Positions 49,527 through 58,774 of a stretch of DNA of 64,000 nucleotides are shown in pieces. The position numbers and the translations under genes are program-made. Below the pieces are notes generated by a model. The model was given only the letters and a program-made list of their open reading frames with translations. It searched no databases and was not told the DNA's origin. Each line of letters begins with the position of its first letter. Positions within the stretch are counted from its first letter, which is position 1. The stretch is from the NCBI GenBank assembly GCA_026192395.1, contig WACF01000001.1, forward strand, positions 924,977 through 988,976, in the 5' to 3' direction. The DNA is from Proteobacteria bacterium 005FR1. Its GTDB lineage: Bacteria; Pseudomonadota; Gammaproteobacteria; Pseudomonadales; Cellvibrionaceae.

Positions 49527-51143
49527 ATGCAAGACCCAGTCAGCAGCGCTACAGGCACTTTGATCGACGATCTCCAGCTGAACCTCATCCATCGCGTCTG
49601 CGTGGGCGACATCCTCACCCGCAGTGCGGACCTTTATCCCACCCGGCCCGCCGTTATCGACGGCGAAGGCACAGTCACTTACCGGGAGCTCAATGAAAAC
49701 GCCAACCGCCTCGGTCACGCCCTCCTCTCTCAAGGGCTGAATCAGGGCGATGTGGTGGGCGTCATGGCGCGCAACTGCGCCGAAATGTTGCTCAGTTACT
49801 TCGCCTGCGCCAAGGCGGGACTGATCTGCTCACCGGTGAACCTGGCGCTGCGCGGCGAGGAAATCGCCTACTGCCTGAATGACGCCGAAGCCCGGCTGCT
49901 GATCGTGGAAGGAAGCCTCGCTCCCTCGGCTGCGGATTTGCCAGCTCACCTGCCCAGGCTCGAAAAAGTCTTCTGGACCGGTGACGATCCCCATGGCGAC
50001 ATCGCCAAATCCGCCGGCACTCTCAATGAACTGATGGCTGGCGCCAGCCCTGCGGAAGTCGAGGTGGTCATCGGCGATCGGGACGCCGTGCAGCTGCTCT
50101 ATACCAGCGGCACGACGGCGGCGCCCAAGGGTGTGCTGACCAGCCACCTGGCAGTGTCCTTCACCGCTTTGTCGGCGGCACTTACCTCTGGTCTCACACC
50201 GGACGCGGTGGCACTGCTCAATCTGCCCCTGTTCCACTGCGCCATGCTAAACGGCATGGTCACGCCGGTGCTCGCCACCGGCGGCACACTGGTGTTGATG
50301 AAGGACTTCGACCCGGCCGCGGTCGGTGAAGTCATCGAGCGGCGTCGTGTCACCACCACCGTGTTTCTGCCGGTGATGTATGAAGCGCTGATGGCCCACC
50401 CCGCCAACAAGCAGCGGGACATGAGCTCCATTACCCGTGCGGTCTACGCGATGGCGCCCATGCCGGAAGAGCGACTCAAGGCCATTCACAACTTCTTTCC
50501 CAACGCCGATGTAGTGCTCGGTTCGGGGCAAACCGAATTCACTCCTCCCACCTGCTTCCAGCGACCGGAACACCAGTGGAGCAAGGCGGCCTCGTGGGGT
50601 ACTGCCACCGCGATGACGCGGGTGGGCATCATGGACGAACAGGGCAATCTGCTGCCGCGCGGCGAGACCGGCGAGATCGTCTATCGCGGTCCACAGGTCA
50701 TGAACGGCTATCTCAATCTGCCCGAGCAGACTGCAGAAAGTTTCAAGTACGGCTGGTTCCACAGCGGCGACGTGGCCTGGATCGACGAGGACGGCGCCAT
50801 CTGGTTCACCGACCGCAAGAAAGACGTGATCAAAAGCGGTGGCGAAAACGTGGCCTCCATCGAAGTGGAGCGTTGCCTGATGGAACACCCCGCCGTCACG
50901 GAAGCTGCAGTGATCGGTCTGCCCCATTCCCGGTGGGGCGAAGCGGTTACCGCTGCCGTGGTGCTCAAGGACGGCAGCGAGATCACCGAGCAAGCATTGC
51001 TGGAACACTGTCGGCAGACCCTGTCCGGCTTCAAGGTGCCGAAGGCGATTCGCTTCGAAACAGAATTCCCTCGCACCGGCACCGGCAAAATCCAGAAGCA
51101 TGTGATGCGCCGCCAATGGCAGGACACGTACAACAACGCGTAG
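49527..51143 (+). CDS. Acyl-CoA synthetase (AMP-forming)
   Basis: 538 residues of the ANL superfamily. The P-loop is YTSGTTAAPKG near residue 192-202. The adenylate region has GSGQTEFTPP, the hinge has DRKKDVIKSGGENV, and the C-terminal catalytic Lys is in PRTGTGKIQKHVM. It activates a carboxylic acid as its CoA thioester with ATP. The ATG follows CGGGAGGAGC. It opens the plus-strand unit of the cluster, so it probably activates the pathway's entry substrate. Confidence 0.92.
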   Translation: MQDPVSSATGTLIDDLQLNLIHRVCVGDILTRSADLYPTRPAVIDGEGTVTYRELNENANRLGHALLSQGLNQGDVVGVMARNCAEMLLSYFACAKAGLICSPVNLALRGEEIAYCLNDAEARLLIVEGSLAPSAADLPAHLPRLEKVFWTGDDPHGDIAKSAGTLNELMAGASPAEVEVVIGDRDAVQLLYTSGTTAAPKGVLTSHLAVSFTALSAALTSGLTPDAVALLNLPLFHCAMLNGMVTPVLATGGTLVLMKDFDPAAVGEVIERRRVTTTVFLPVMYEALMAHPANKQRDMSSITRAVYAMAPMPEERLKAIHNFFPNADVVLGSGQTEFTPPTCFQRPEHQWSKAASWGTATAMTRVGIMDEQGNLLPRGETGEIVYRGPQVMNGYLNLPEQTAESFKYGWFHSGDVAWIDEDGAIWFTDRKKDVIKSGGENVASIEVERCLMEHPAVTEAAVIGLPHSRWGEAVTAAVVLKDGSEITEQALLEHCRQTLSGFKVPKAIRFETEFPRTGTGKIQKHVMRRQWQDTYNNA

Positions 51144-51186
51144 CCAATAGCACGCGGCTAAAAGAAAATCCGCAGGAGAACAAGCA

Positions 51187-52344
51187 ATGCAGTTTACGTC
51201 CGAGCACCAGGCGATCGCCGAGACCACCCGCAAGTTCATCGCCAGCGAAATCAATCCGCACATCGATGAATGGGAACGGGAAGGCATTTTCCCGGCCCAT
51301 GAACTCTTCAGGAAGATGGCCGCCGCGGGTCTGCTCGGCATTACCAAGCCGGAAAAATTCGGCGGTCTCGGCCTGGACTGGAGCTATAACCTCGCCTTTT
51401 GTGAAGCCATGGGCGAGATCCGCAACGGTTCCATTTCCATGGCCACCGGGGTGCAGACCGACATGGCCACCCCGGCGCTGGCGAAAATCGGTTCCGATGA
51501 ACTGCGCGAGGAATTCCTGAAGCCGGCCATTGCCGGAGAGTATGTGGCCTGCATCGGCGTCTCCGAACCGGGCAGCGGCTCCGATGTTTCCTCTATTCGC
51601 ACTTCCGCACGCAAAGACGGCGACGACTACGTCATCAATGGCAGCAAGATGTGGATCACCAACGGCACTCAGGCCGACTTCATGTGCATGCTCGCCAACA
51701 CCGGCGAAGGACCGGTACACAAAAACAAATCCCTGATCATCGTGCCGATGAAAAGCAAGGGCATCACCATCGCCCGCAAGCTGGACAAGCTTGGCATGCG
51801 CGCCTCGGACACGGCGGAAATTTTCTTCGAAGACGTGCGGGTGCCGCAGCGCTACCGCATCGGCGAAGAAGGCAAAGGCTTCATTTATCAAATGCAGCAG
51901 TTTCAGGAAGAGCGCCTTTGGGGAGCGGCCAGCGGACTGCGCGGCATGGAACAGGCCATCGAAGACGTTATTGCCTACACCAAGGAGCGCATCGCCTTCG
52001 GTCAGCCGCTGCTGGACAATCAGGTGATTCAGTTCCGGCTCGGCGAACTGCAAACGGAAATCGAATGCCTGCGTTCGCTGGTCTACCGCGCGGTGGAAGG
52101 CCACATCGCCGGCGAAGACGTTACCCGCCTCGCCTCCATGGCCAAGCTGAAAGGCGGTCGATTGACCCGCGAAGTGGCGGACAGCTGTCTGCAGTATTAC
52201 GGCGGCTGGGGCTTCATGAACGAGAACCCGATTACCCGAATGTACCGCGACTGCAGACTCGGTTCCATCGGCGGCGGCGCGGATGAAGTGATGCTGACCA
52301 TCATTTCCAAGTACATGGGCACCCACCCGGAAACCCGCCGCTGA
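51187..52344 (+). CDS. Acyl-CoA dehydrogenase
   Basis: 385 residues. FAD-binding GVSEPGSGSDVSSIRT and KMWITNGTQADFM are present. The C-terminus reads SIGGGADEVML rather than the YEGT form used by short-chain enzymes, so the catalytic Glu is probably in helix G (QFQEERLWG), as in isovaleryl-, long-chain and citronellyl-CoA dehydrogenases. It introduces the alpha,beta double bond before carboxylation. GCAGGAGAA precedes the ATG, 43 bases after the CoA ligase. Confidence 0.92.
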   Translation: MQFTSEHQAIAETTRKFIASEINPHIDEWEREGIFPAHELFRKMAAAGLLGITKPEKFGGLGLDWSYNLAFCEAMGEIRNGSISMATGVQTDMATPALAKIGSDELREEFLKPAIAGEYVACIGVSEPGSGSDVSSIRTSARKDGDDYVINGSKMWITNGTQADFMCMLANTGEGPVHKNKSLIIVPMKSKGITIARKLDKLGMRASDTAEIFFEDVRVPQRYRIGEEGKGFIYQMQQFQEERLWGAASGLRGMEQAIEDVIAYTKERIAFGQPLLDNQVIQFRLGELQTEIECLRSLVYRAVEGHIAGEDVTRLASMAKLKGGRLTREVADSCLQYYGGWGFMNENPITRMYRDCRLGSIGGGADEVMLTIISKYMGTHPETRR

Positions 52345-52385
52345 AAACGAATGAGCAATTTTCTGGAGATTTCGGAGAAAGTCGA

Positions 52386-54191
52386 ATGAGCGACAAGGTG
52401 GTGAGAATCGGCGGTGCCTCCGGCTATTGGGGTGATACCGTAACCGGACCCTTTCAGCTGGTGCACTACGGGAAAGTCGATTATCTGATCTTCGACTATC
52501 TCGCCGAAATCACCATGTCGATCCTCGCCAAGGCCCGCTCCCGCGATCCCGAAGCCGGCTATGCGGTGGACTTCGTGCACAGTGTGATGAAGCCGCTGCT
52601 CAGGCAGATCGTTGATAAGAAGATAAAAGTGATCGCCAACGCTGGCGGTGTGAATCTGGACGCCTGCCGCCGTGCGCTGGAGAAGGTCGCGCAGGAGGCT
52701 GGCGTCGACATCACAATCGGTACGGTCGAGGGCGATAATCTGCTGCCTCAGGTCGAACGATTGCGCGATCAGGATATTCGCGAAATGAGCTCCGGCGATC
52801 CCCTCCCGGAGCAGCTGATGAGCGTGAATGCCTATCTCGGCGCATTTCCAATCGCCGCCGCCCTCGATGCCGGCGCCGACATTGTGATTACCGGCCGCTG
52901 TGTTGACAGCGCACTCGCGGCGGGACCACTGATCCATGAATTCGGCTGGCAGCCGGAGGATTACGACAAACTCGCCGCGGCCGGTCTGGTCGGCCATGTG
53001 ATTGAATGCGGTGCGCAGGCCAGCGGCGGCAATTTCACTGACTGGGAAGAAATCGCCGAGGGCTGGGACAACACCGGCTTTCCGATCGCTGAAGTAAACC
53101 CGGACGGTAGCTTCATCCTGACCAAGCCGCCCGGCACCGGCGGCAAGGTCTCGCCCTTTACCGCCGGCGAGCAGATGCTTTATGAAATCGGTGACCCGGC
53201 CAACTATGTGTTACCCGATGTGATCTGTGACTTCACCCAGGTCACCATGGAGCAGGTGGCCGAGGATCGCGTGCTGATTGACGGTGTACAGGGGCGAGAA
53301 CCCACCGCCAGCTACAAGGTGAGCGCCACCCACCTCGGCGGTTTTGCCTGTGTGGGCGCTTTTGTGATCGCCGGCCGCGACGCCGCTCGCAAGGCGCGCC
53401 TGCAGGGCAAAGCGGTGCTTGCGAAGAGCCGACGGATTCTCAAGCAGCTGGGCATGGACGACTACAGCAAAACCGCGCTGCAAGTGGTGGGCACGGAATC
53501 GCTTTATGGCGAGCAGGCGCGACCCGAAGCGATGCAAAGCCGCGAGGTGGTCCTGCGACTCGGCGCGCACCACCCCCGTCGTGAAGGCGCTGAGATATTT
53601 TCCCGGGAATTTGTCGGTGCCGGCCTTTCCATGGCGCCCGGCCTGACCGGCCTCTCTCCCGGACGCCCCAAGCCAAGCCCCATCGTGCGGCTCTACTCTT
53701 TTCTAATCGACAAAAATCAGGTGCCGGTGCAGGTGAAAGCTAACGGCGAAGCCCTTGCCGTCTCCCAGGTGGTCACCCGCGGCGAACATTCACCGCAGGC
53801 GGTGGCAGCCGCGCCGGAAAGTCCGGCACCCACAGGCGCAACGGTCGCCCTTCCCCTGTATCGACTAGCCGTTGCACGCAGCGGCGATAAGGGAGACAAG
53901 GCCAACATCGGCGTTATCGCCCGCCGCCCGGAATATCTGCCGGCGATCAGAGCTGAGTTGACCACGTCCCGGGTGAAGGAAATCTTCGCCCACTTCACCA
54001 GGGGCGAGGTGGAACGCTTCGACCTGCCTGGTATTCACGCCCTCAACTTTCTTCTACATGAGTCGCTGGATGGCGGCGGCGTGGCTTCCCTGCACCTGGA
54101 CGCCCAGGCCAAGAGCTATGCGCAGATTCTTCTCGACACGCCAATCCCCGTTTCCTCCTCCGACGCACAGCGCTGGAATCTTTCCGGCTGA
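52386..54191 (+). CDS. AtuA-like protein (DUF1446, acyclic terpene utilization)
   Basis: 601 residues, near the length of Pseudomonas AtuA. The N-terminal DUF1446 domain (1-450) begins VRIGGASGYWGDTV then LIFDYLAEITMSILAKAR, and contains ITGRCVDSALAAGPLIHEFG. A smaller C-terminal domain (about 495-590: YRLAVARSGDKGDKANIGV) is the AtuA-like ferredoxin-fold module. AtuA is needed for geraniol and citronellol growth, yet its reaction is not defined. Its presence with a carboxylase and acyl-CoA dehydrogenase makes this an Atu-like pathway. Confidence 0.92.
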   Translation: MSDKVVRIGGASGYWGDTVTGPFQLVHYGKVDYLIFDYLAEITMSILAKARSRDPEAGYAVDFVHSVMKPLLRQIVDKKIKVIANAGGVNLDACRRALEKVAQEAGVDITIGTVEGDNLLPQVERLRDQDIREMSSGDPLPEQLMSVNAYLGAFPIAAALDAGADIVITGRCVDSALAAGPLIHEFGWQPEDYDKLAAAGLVGHVIECGAQASGGNFTDWEEIAEGWDNTGFPIAEVNPDGSFILTKPPGTGGKVSPFTAGEQMLYEIGDPANYVLPDVICDFTQVTMEQVAEDRVLIDGVQGREPTASYKVSATHLGGFACVGAFVIAGRDAARKARLQGKAVLAKSRRILKQLGMDDYSKTALQVVGTESLYGEQARPEAMQSREVVLRLGAHHPRREGAEIFSREFVGAGLSMAPGLTGLSPGRPKPSPIVRLYSFLIDKNQVPVQVKANGEALAVSQVVTRGEHSPQAVAAAPESPAPTGATVALPLYRLAVARSGDKGDKANIGVIARRPEYLPAIRAELTTSRVKEIFAHFTRGEVERFDLPGIHALNFLLHESLDGGGVASLHLDAQAKSYAQILLDTPIPVSSSDAQRWNLSG

Positions 54192-54310
54192 AATCATTCA
54201 GTGAGCAGGACGGATACTGCTCGCCGCAAAACATTTTCTTACAGTGGCAAGCCGGTTTCCGCGCCGCTCCATGCGGTAAGATGACGGCCTCACTTGAAGA
54301 GGAGCCCGCC

Positions 54311-55243
54311 ATGAAACAGCTGAAATTCTGGAGCCTGCTTGTTCTGCTCGTATTCACACCCAGCGCACTGGTCTGGTCGCAGGGCGTGCAGGAGCGTAAT
54401 GTGGATATCTACAGCGAGGGCACGCGCATGTCCGCTACGGTTTTCCAACCGGAGAACGCCAGCGAAGACAAACTTCCCACCATTTTGATGGCTCACGGCT
54501 GGGGCGGCACCGCCAAGGCCCTGGAGCGTGATGCCCGCGGTTTTGCTCAGAACGGCTATTTGGTCGTCACGTTTGATTATCGTGGCTGGGGCGAGAGCGA
54601 TGCGCGCGTCATTCTCACCAAGCCACAGAAAGCCGACAACGAAAGCGGCACCTTCACCGCCGAAGTGCGGGAACTTCGTGAAATCGTCGATCCCGTGGAC
54701 ATGACCAGCGACTGGCTGAACGCAATTCACTGGCTGCACGGCGAGCCGCGTGTGGACACCGACCGGATCGGCCTCTGGGGCAGCAGCCAGTCTGGCGGCT
54801 ACGTAGTCTGGGCGGCCGCTCACGATCCGCGCATTCGGGCGATCCACAGTCAGGTGGGCGCCTTCACTGGTGAAGCGATGGGCATGACGCCTGAAGCTTA
54901 CGAAAACGCAACTCAACGGGCACGGGGCGAAATCGGCTATCCCCCGCCCGGTCAGCGCGTAGTCGGCAATCTGCGCGGCGCACCCATTCTGGCACGCTTC
55001 GCCAACTACGCACCGGTTGAGCAGATGGACAAGATCGAGGGAACGGCGATTCAGTTCGTGTTGGCAGGCAACGAGGAACTGTTCGACAACCGCGAGCACG
55101 GCATCCTCGCCTACGCCCGCTACGATGGCGGTCTGAAGAACCTGGTCATCATCCCCGACATCGAGCACTACGGCATCTACCGCGAAGCCTGGGAGCAAGC
55201 ACACCAGCTGGCACTGGACTGGTTCGACAAGCACCTTAAATAA
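54311..55243 (+). CDS. Exported alpha/beta hydrolase
   Basis: 310 residues from the ATG at 54311, with AGAGGAG upstream. A signal peptide (about 1-24) predicts the periplasm. The hydrolase fold shows LMAHGWGG (oxyanion region), the nucleophile Ser in GLWGSSQSGGYV and a His near the end (DIEHYGIY). The Asp is probably in the preceding loop. The closest families are CocE/DUF-type or X-Pro dipeptidyl-peptidase-like hydrolases. It stands 119 bases after atuA with its own ribosome site; a link to that pathway (for example ester cleavage) is speculative. Confidence 0.82.
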   Translation: MKQLKFWSLLVLLVFTPSALVWSQGVQERNVDIYSEGTRMSATVFQPENASEDKLPTILMAHGWGGTAKALERDARGFAQNGYLVVTFDYRGWGESDARVILTKPQKADNESGTFTAEVRELREIVDPVDMTSDWLNAIHWLHGEPRVDTDRIGLWGSSQSGGYVVWAAAHDPRIRAIHSQVGAFTGEAMGMTPEAYENATQRARGEIGYPPPGQRVVGNLRGAPILARFANYAPVEQMDKIEGTAIQFVLAGNEELFDNREHGILAYARYDGGLKNLVIIPDIEHYGIYREAWEQAHQLALDWFDKHLK

Positions 55244-55307
55244 CCGCACCAAAAATCGTCCGCACCAAACAGGAACCGGCTGAGCAGGTCTGACCACCTG
55301 CTCCGCT

Positions 55308-55631
55308 TTACTCGGGCGGCTTTTCCGAATGGGCAATCGGCCGCAAACTGCGTTCGATAGGCATGACCACTGCCTGCAGGTGACGATGTGCCGGCTTGGA
55401 TTTTCTGAAGGCTTCCAGATCACCGAACAGCCTGTCGATCTGTTCTTCCTCAAGCTGCACCTGATAGACGGTGAAGTTGCCGGGAAATACCTGCGAGCCG
55501 AAGTGCTTGCCATCCATGTCCTTGCCCTCCACCATCGGATAGCGCACGTAGTCCACCGCCGAACAGCGATCCAGAAAGCGCTCGATGTAGTCGGTGTATT
55601 CAAAATGCACGCTGATCTGCACGAACTTCAC
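55308..55631 (-). CDS. Small PII-like protein in the RND operon
   Basis: 107 residues starting three bases after the RND pump stop, so clearly in the operon. The pattern beta (KFVQISVHFEY), helix (TDYIERFLDRC), beta hairpin with a long Gly-rich loop (VEGKDMDGKHFGSQVFPGNF), beta and helix recalls ferredoxin-fold PII or DUF3240-type proteins, whose T-loop lies there. No PII uridylylation Tyr is evident. Small proteins of this shape occur with metal-efflux RND pumps. Function unknown; sensing or modulating the pump is a guess. Confidence 0.72.
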   Translation of the reverse strand: MKFVQISVHFEYTDYIERFLDRCSAVDYVRYPMVEGKDMDGKHFGSQVFPGNFTVYQVQLEEEQIDRLFGDLEAFRKSKPAHRHLQAVVMPIERSLRPIAHSEKPPE

Positions 55632-55634
55632 GCC

Positions 55635-58600
55635 TTAACCCTCCCGCTGTTCGGCATCAACCGCTTCATCTTTGCGCAGCCGCCGGGCAATGGCTCGCTT
55701 GCTGTCGTCGACCAGGCTGTAGACCACCGGGACCACAATCAGAGTAAGAAAGGTGGCGCCCGCCAGGCCCGCGGCAACGCTGGTGCCCAGTGGTTCCCTC
55801 GCCTCACCGCCCGCGCCGAAGCCCAGCGCGACCGGCATCATCCCCAAAACCGTCGATACTGCGGTCATCAGCACTGCACGCAGTCGTTGGTGAGCGGCAT
55901 TCTTGGCGGCCTCGATTGTTCCGGCACCGCGAGCCTTGAGCACGTTGGTGTAGTCCACCAGCAGAATGGAGTTCTTGACGACGAGACCAAGCAACATAAT
56001 CAGACCGATGAAGGCGAAGATGCTCAGGCTCATATCGAAGAGCCAAAGTGCACCAAAGGCCCCCACGGTCGCGAGCGGCAAGGCCATCATGATCGTGAAA
56101 GGATGAACGAACGATTCAAACTGCGCGGCGAGAATCAGGTAAATGAAAACCACCGCGAAGCCCACGGCGAGCACCAGATAGAAAAACGATTCCTGCATCA
56201 GTTGTGAAGTGCCCGCAAGTTCGTAATCCGCGCCTGCCGGTAATTGCTCGGCGAGAAAAGCTTCCAGTCGCGCAGTCGCATCCCCCGCCGCCGTACCCGG
56301 CGGGACCTGCGCGGAAATGGTCGCGGATCGCATGCGATTGAAGCGATGAATTTCGCTGGGCCCAATCGTTTCAGTCAGCGTAACAAGATTGTCCAGCGGT
56401 ATCAGCTCGCCCTCGCGACCGCGGATGTAGAGATCGCGCAAGGCGCCTGGGGTCAGCTCGCCGCGGCCGGCCACATCGGTGATTACGTCATAGCGGTTCG
56501 CATCCCGTTCGATGTTGGAGATGACCGGCGTGCCGTAGAGATAACGCAGGGCGTTGGCGATCTCGGCAACCGCGACGCCGGCATCGGCGGCCAGATCGCG
56601 ATTGATATCCACGTCCACCTGAGGATTGTTCAGTTCCAGGTTACTGCGCACGCCCACGTACCACTCGGGCTGCGACTCCATCCAGCGCATGACGATTTCC
56701 TGCTGCCGCGCCAGCTCTTCCAGATCGTGGTGTTGAATCACCACCTCCACCGGCGCTCCGCCGACCCCGGGAGGTCCCTGTTCGCTGACGAACACCCGCC
56801 CGCCCGGCAGCTGATTGAATCGCTGGCGAAGTGACTGCATCACTTCGGATTGACTGGCCTCGCGCGCTTCCCGCGGCAGCATGCGTACGAAAGCCAGACC
56901 TCGATTGGGCAGACTTGGTCCACCCTGGCTGAGGCCGATAGCCAGGAACTGGTGAGCCACTTGCGGCGTTTCCGCGAGGATCTCTTCGATCTGCCTGGCA
57001 AGCTGATTGGTTTCCTGCAGCGTTGCGCCCTGCGGTGTTTCAAAGACCACCATGAAACTGCTGCGGTCTTCCTCCGGCGCAAACTCCTGCGATACGTTCG
57101 CCACCGCCAGCAAACCCAAAGCAAAGGCGCCTACGGCGATCAAGACGGTCAGTCTTCGGTGACGAAAAGCGACATCGAGCAACTTCAGGTAACGGCCTTC
57201 CACCCAGACGAAGCCGCGCTCGGAGAGCTCGAAAAAACGGCCTCGTTTTTCGGTCACACCCAGAAATCGTGAACAGAGCATCGGCGTCAGCGTCAGCGCA
57301 ACGAAGGTGGATGCCAGGACTGTCACAACAACTGTGACGCCGAACTCCAGAAAGAAGCGACCGATCATCCCGCCCGTGAAGGCGATGGGCAAGAACACCG
57401 CCGACAACGCCAAAGTGTTGGCGATCACCGGGAAGGCGACCTCGGTGGTCCCTACCCGCGCAGCAGGAGCGGCTTCCGCGCCCCGCTCGAGATGAAGAAA
57501 GGAACGTTCCAGCACCACAATGGCGTCGTCCACGACCACACCGATCACCAGAATCAGCGCGAGCATGCTCAGCACATTGATAGTGAAACCCAGTGCACTG
57601 ATCACCGCGAAGCCGATCAGCAGCGAGGTGGGAATCGCGATCATCGTCACCAGCGTCCCGCGCACGGTGCGCAGAAATCCCATGACCACCAGCACCACCA
57701 GCACCGTGGCGAGGCCAATGGTGGTAAAAAGATCCTGGATATTCTGTTCAACGTACTCGGTGGTGTCCGTGGCGATGTGGTATTCGAGACCGGGAGGAAA
57801 ATCGTCGGCGACTGCTTCGAGGCGCTCGCGGACCACTTCCGACAAGGCCACCGCATTGGCGTCCGCCTGCTTGATGATGCCGAGGCCGGCAGTGACTTCG
57901 CCGGCGAAGCGAGCCAGTTGCCGGTCGTCCTCCACACCCGACACCGCCTGGCCTACATCGGACAGGCGTACCGGGCCGGTATCCCGGTAGGCGACGATCA
58001 GATCGTTGAAAGGAGCAGCCTCGGTGAACTGGCCGCGGGTCTGAATCAGAAACTCCCGGGTTTCTCCTTCAATACGACCCGAGGGAATGTCGACGTTGTT
58101 GGCCTGAATGGTTTGCACAACGTCCTGCACCGTCAGCTGGTAGGCGGCCAACCGCTCCGGGTTGAGGCGAATGCGCACCGCCGGATAACGGCGCCCGCCG
58201 ATCTGCACCTGACCGACGCCGCGCAGAGTTTCCAGTTGTGGCTTGAGGGTATTTTCCGCGTAGTCCGACAGACGAATCGCATCCCAGCGTTCATCGCCGG
58301 TCAGCGATACCCACATGATCGCCTGCGCATCCAGATCCAGTTTTCGAACGATCGGCGCTTCCGCTTCCTCCGGCAAGCGTTGCCGGGCGCGGTCCACCGC
58401 GTCGCGTACGTCCTGCGCGGCCACATCGATGTCTCGCCACAGTTCGAATTCCGCGGTAACGGTCCCGACCGACTGGCGTGCGCTGGAGGTGAGCTGGCGC
58501 AGGCCCTCGATGGTGTTGACTTCGGACTCCAGCACCTCGATGACTTCCGACTCGATCACCCGCGGGGCCGCGCCAGGTAGGACCACGCTGACGCTGACAA

Positions 58601-58727
58601 TCGGAAAGTCCACATCCGGGTTTTCCTGCACGGGCATGCGGCTCATCCCGTACAGGCCGAAGATGGCCAGCACCAGGAAAATCACCGTAGTGAAAACCGG
58701 TTTTTGGATACAAAAATTCCAGATCAC
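55635..58727 (-). CDS. RND efflux pump inner-membrane subunit (HAE1 family)
   Basis: 1030 residues, GTG start. Twelve membrane helices and two large periplasmic loops are evident. The TM4 proton-relay pair appears as VIGVVVDDAIVVLE (AcrB D407-D408 equivalent). It starts MIWNFCIQKPVFTTVIFLVLAIFGLYG-like, with Phe/Val-rich TM1. It forms a trimer taking substrates from the periplasm and inner leaflet. No outer-membrane channel gene is in the operon, so it probably uses a TolC/OprM encoded elsewhere. Confidence 0.95.
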   Translation of the reverse strand: MIWNFCIQKPVFTTVIFLVLAIFGLYGMSRMPVQENPDVDFPIVSVSVVLPGAAPRVIESEVIEVLESEVNTIEGLRQLTSSARQSVGTVTAEFELWRDIDVAAQDVRDAVDRARQRLPEEAEAPIVRKLDLDAQAIMWVSLTGDERWDAIRLSDYAENTLKPQLETLRGVGQVQIGGRRYPAVRIRLNPERLAAYQLTVQDVVQTIQANNVDIPSGRIEGETREFLIQTRGQFTEAAPFNDLIVAYRDTGPVRLSDVGQAVSGVEDDRQLARFAGEVTAGLGIIKQADANAVALSEVVRERLEAVADDFPPGLEYHIATDTTEYVEQNIQDLFTTIGLATVLVVLVVMGFLRTVRGTLVTMIAIPTSLLIGFAVISALGFTINVLSMLALILVIGVVVDDAIVVLERSFLHLERGAEAAPAARVGTTEVAFPVIANTLALSAVFLPIAFTGGMIGRFFLEFGVTVVVTVLASTFVALTLTPMLCSRFLGVTEKRGRFFELSERGFVWVEGRYLKLLDVAFRHRRLTVLIAVGAFALGLLAVANVSQEFAPEEDRSSFMVVFETPQGATLQETNQLARQIEEILAETPQVAHQFLAIGLSQGGPSLPNRGLAFVRMLPREAREASQSEVMQSLRQRFNQLPGGRVFVSEQGPPGVGGAPVEVVIQHHDLEELARQQEIVMRWMESQPEWYVGVRSNLELNNPQVDVDINRDLAADAGVAVAEIANALRYLYGTPVISNIERDANRYDVITDVAGRGELTPGALRDLYIRGREGELIPLDNLVTLTETIGPSEIHRFNRMRSATISAQVPPGTAAGDATARLEAFLAEQLPAGADYELAGTSQLMQESFFYLVLAVGFAVVFIYLILAAQFESFVHPFTIMMALPLATVGAFGALWLFDMSLSIFAFIGLIMLLGLVVKNSILLVDYTNVLKARGAGTIEAAKNAAHQRLRAVLMTAVSTVLGMMPVALGFGAGGEAREPLGTSVAAGLAGATFLTLIVVPVVYSLVDDSKRAIARRLRKDEAVDAEQREG

Positions 58728-58774
58728 GAGAAAAATCCGTTTGGCAGATCTGTCTGCTGCGACATGTATGTGAC

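Noticed and set aside
57492-58580. 362-codon open frame antisense to the RND pump
   Set aside because: His- and Gln-rich shadow translation typical of GC-rich antisense frames; the pump is clearly the real gene.
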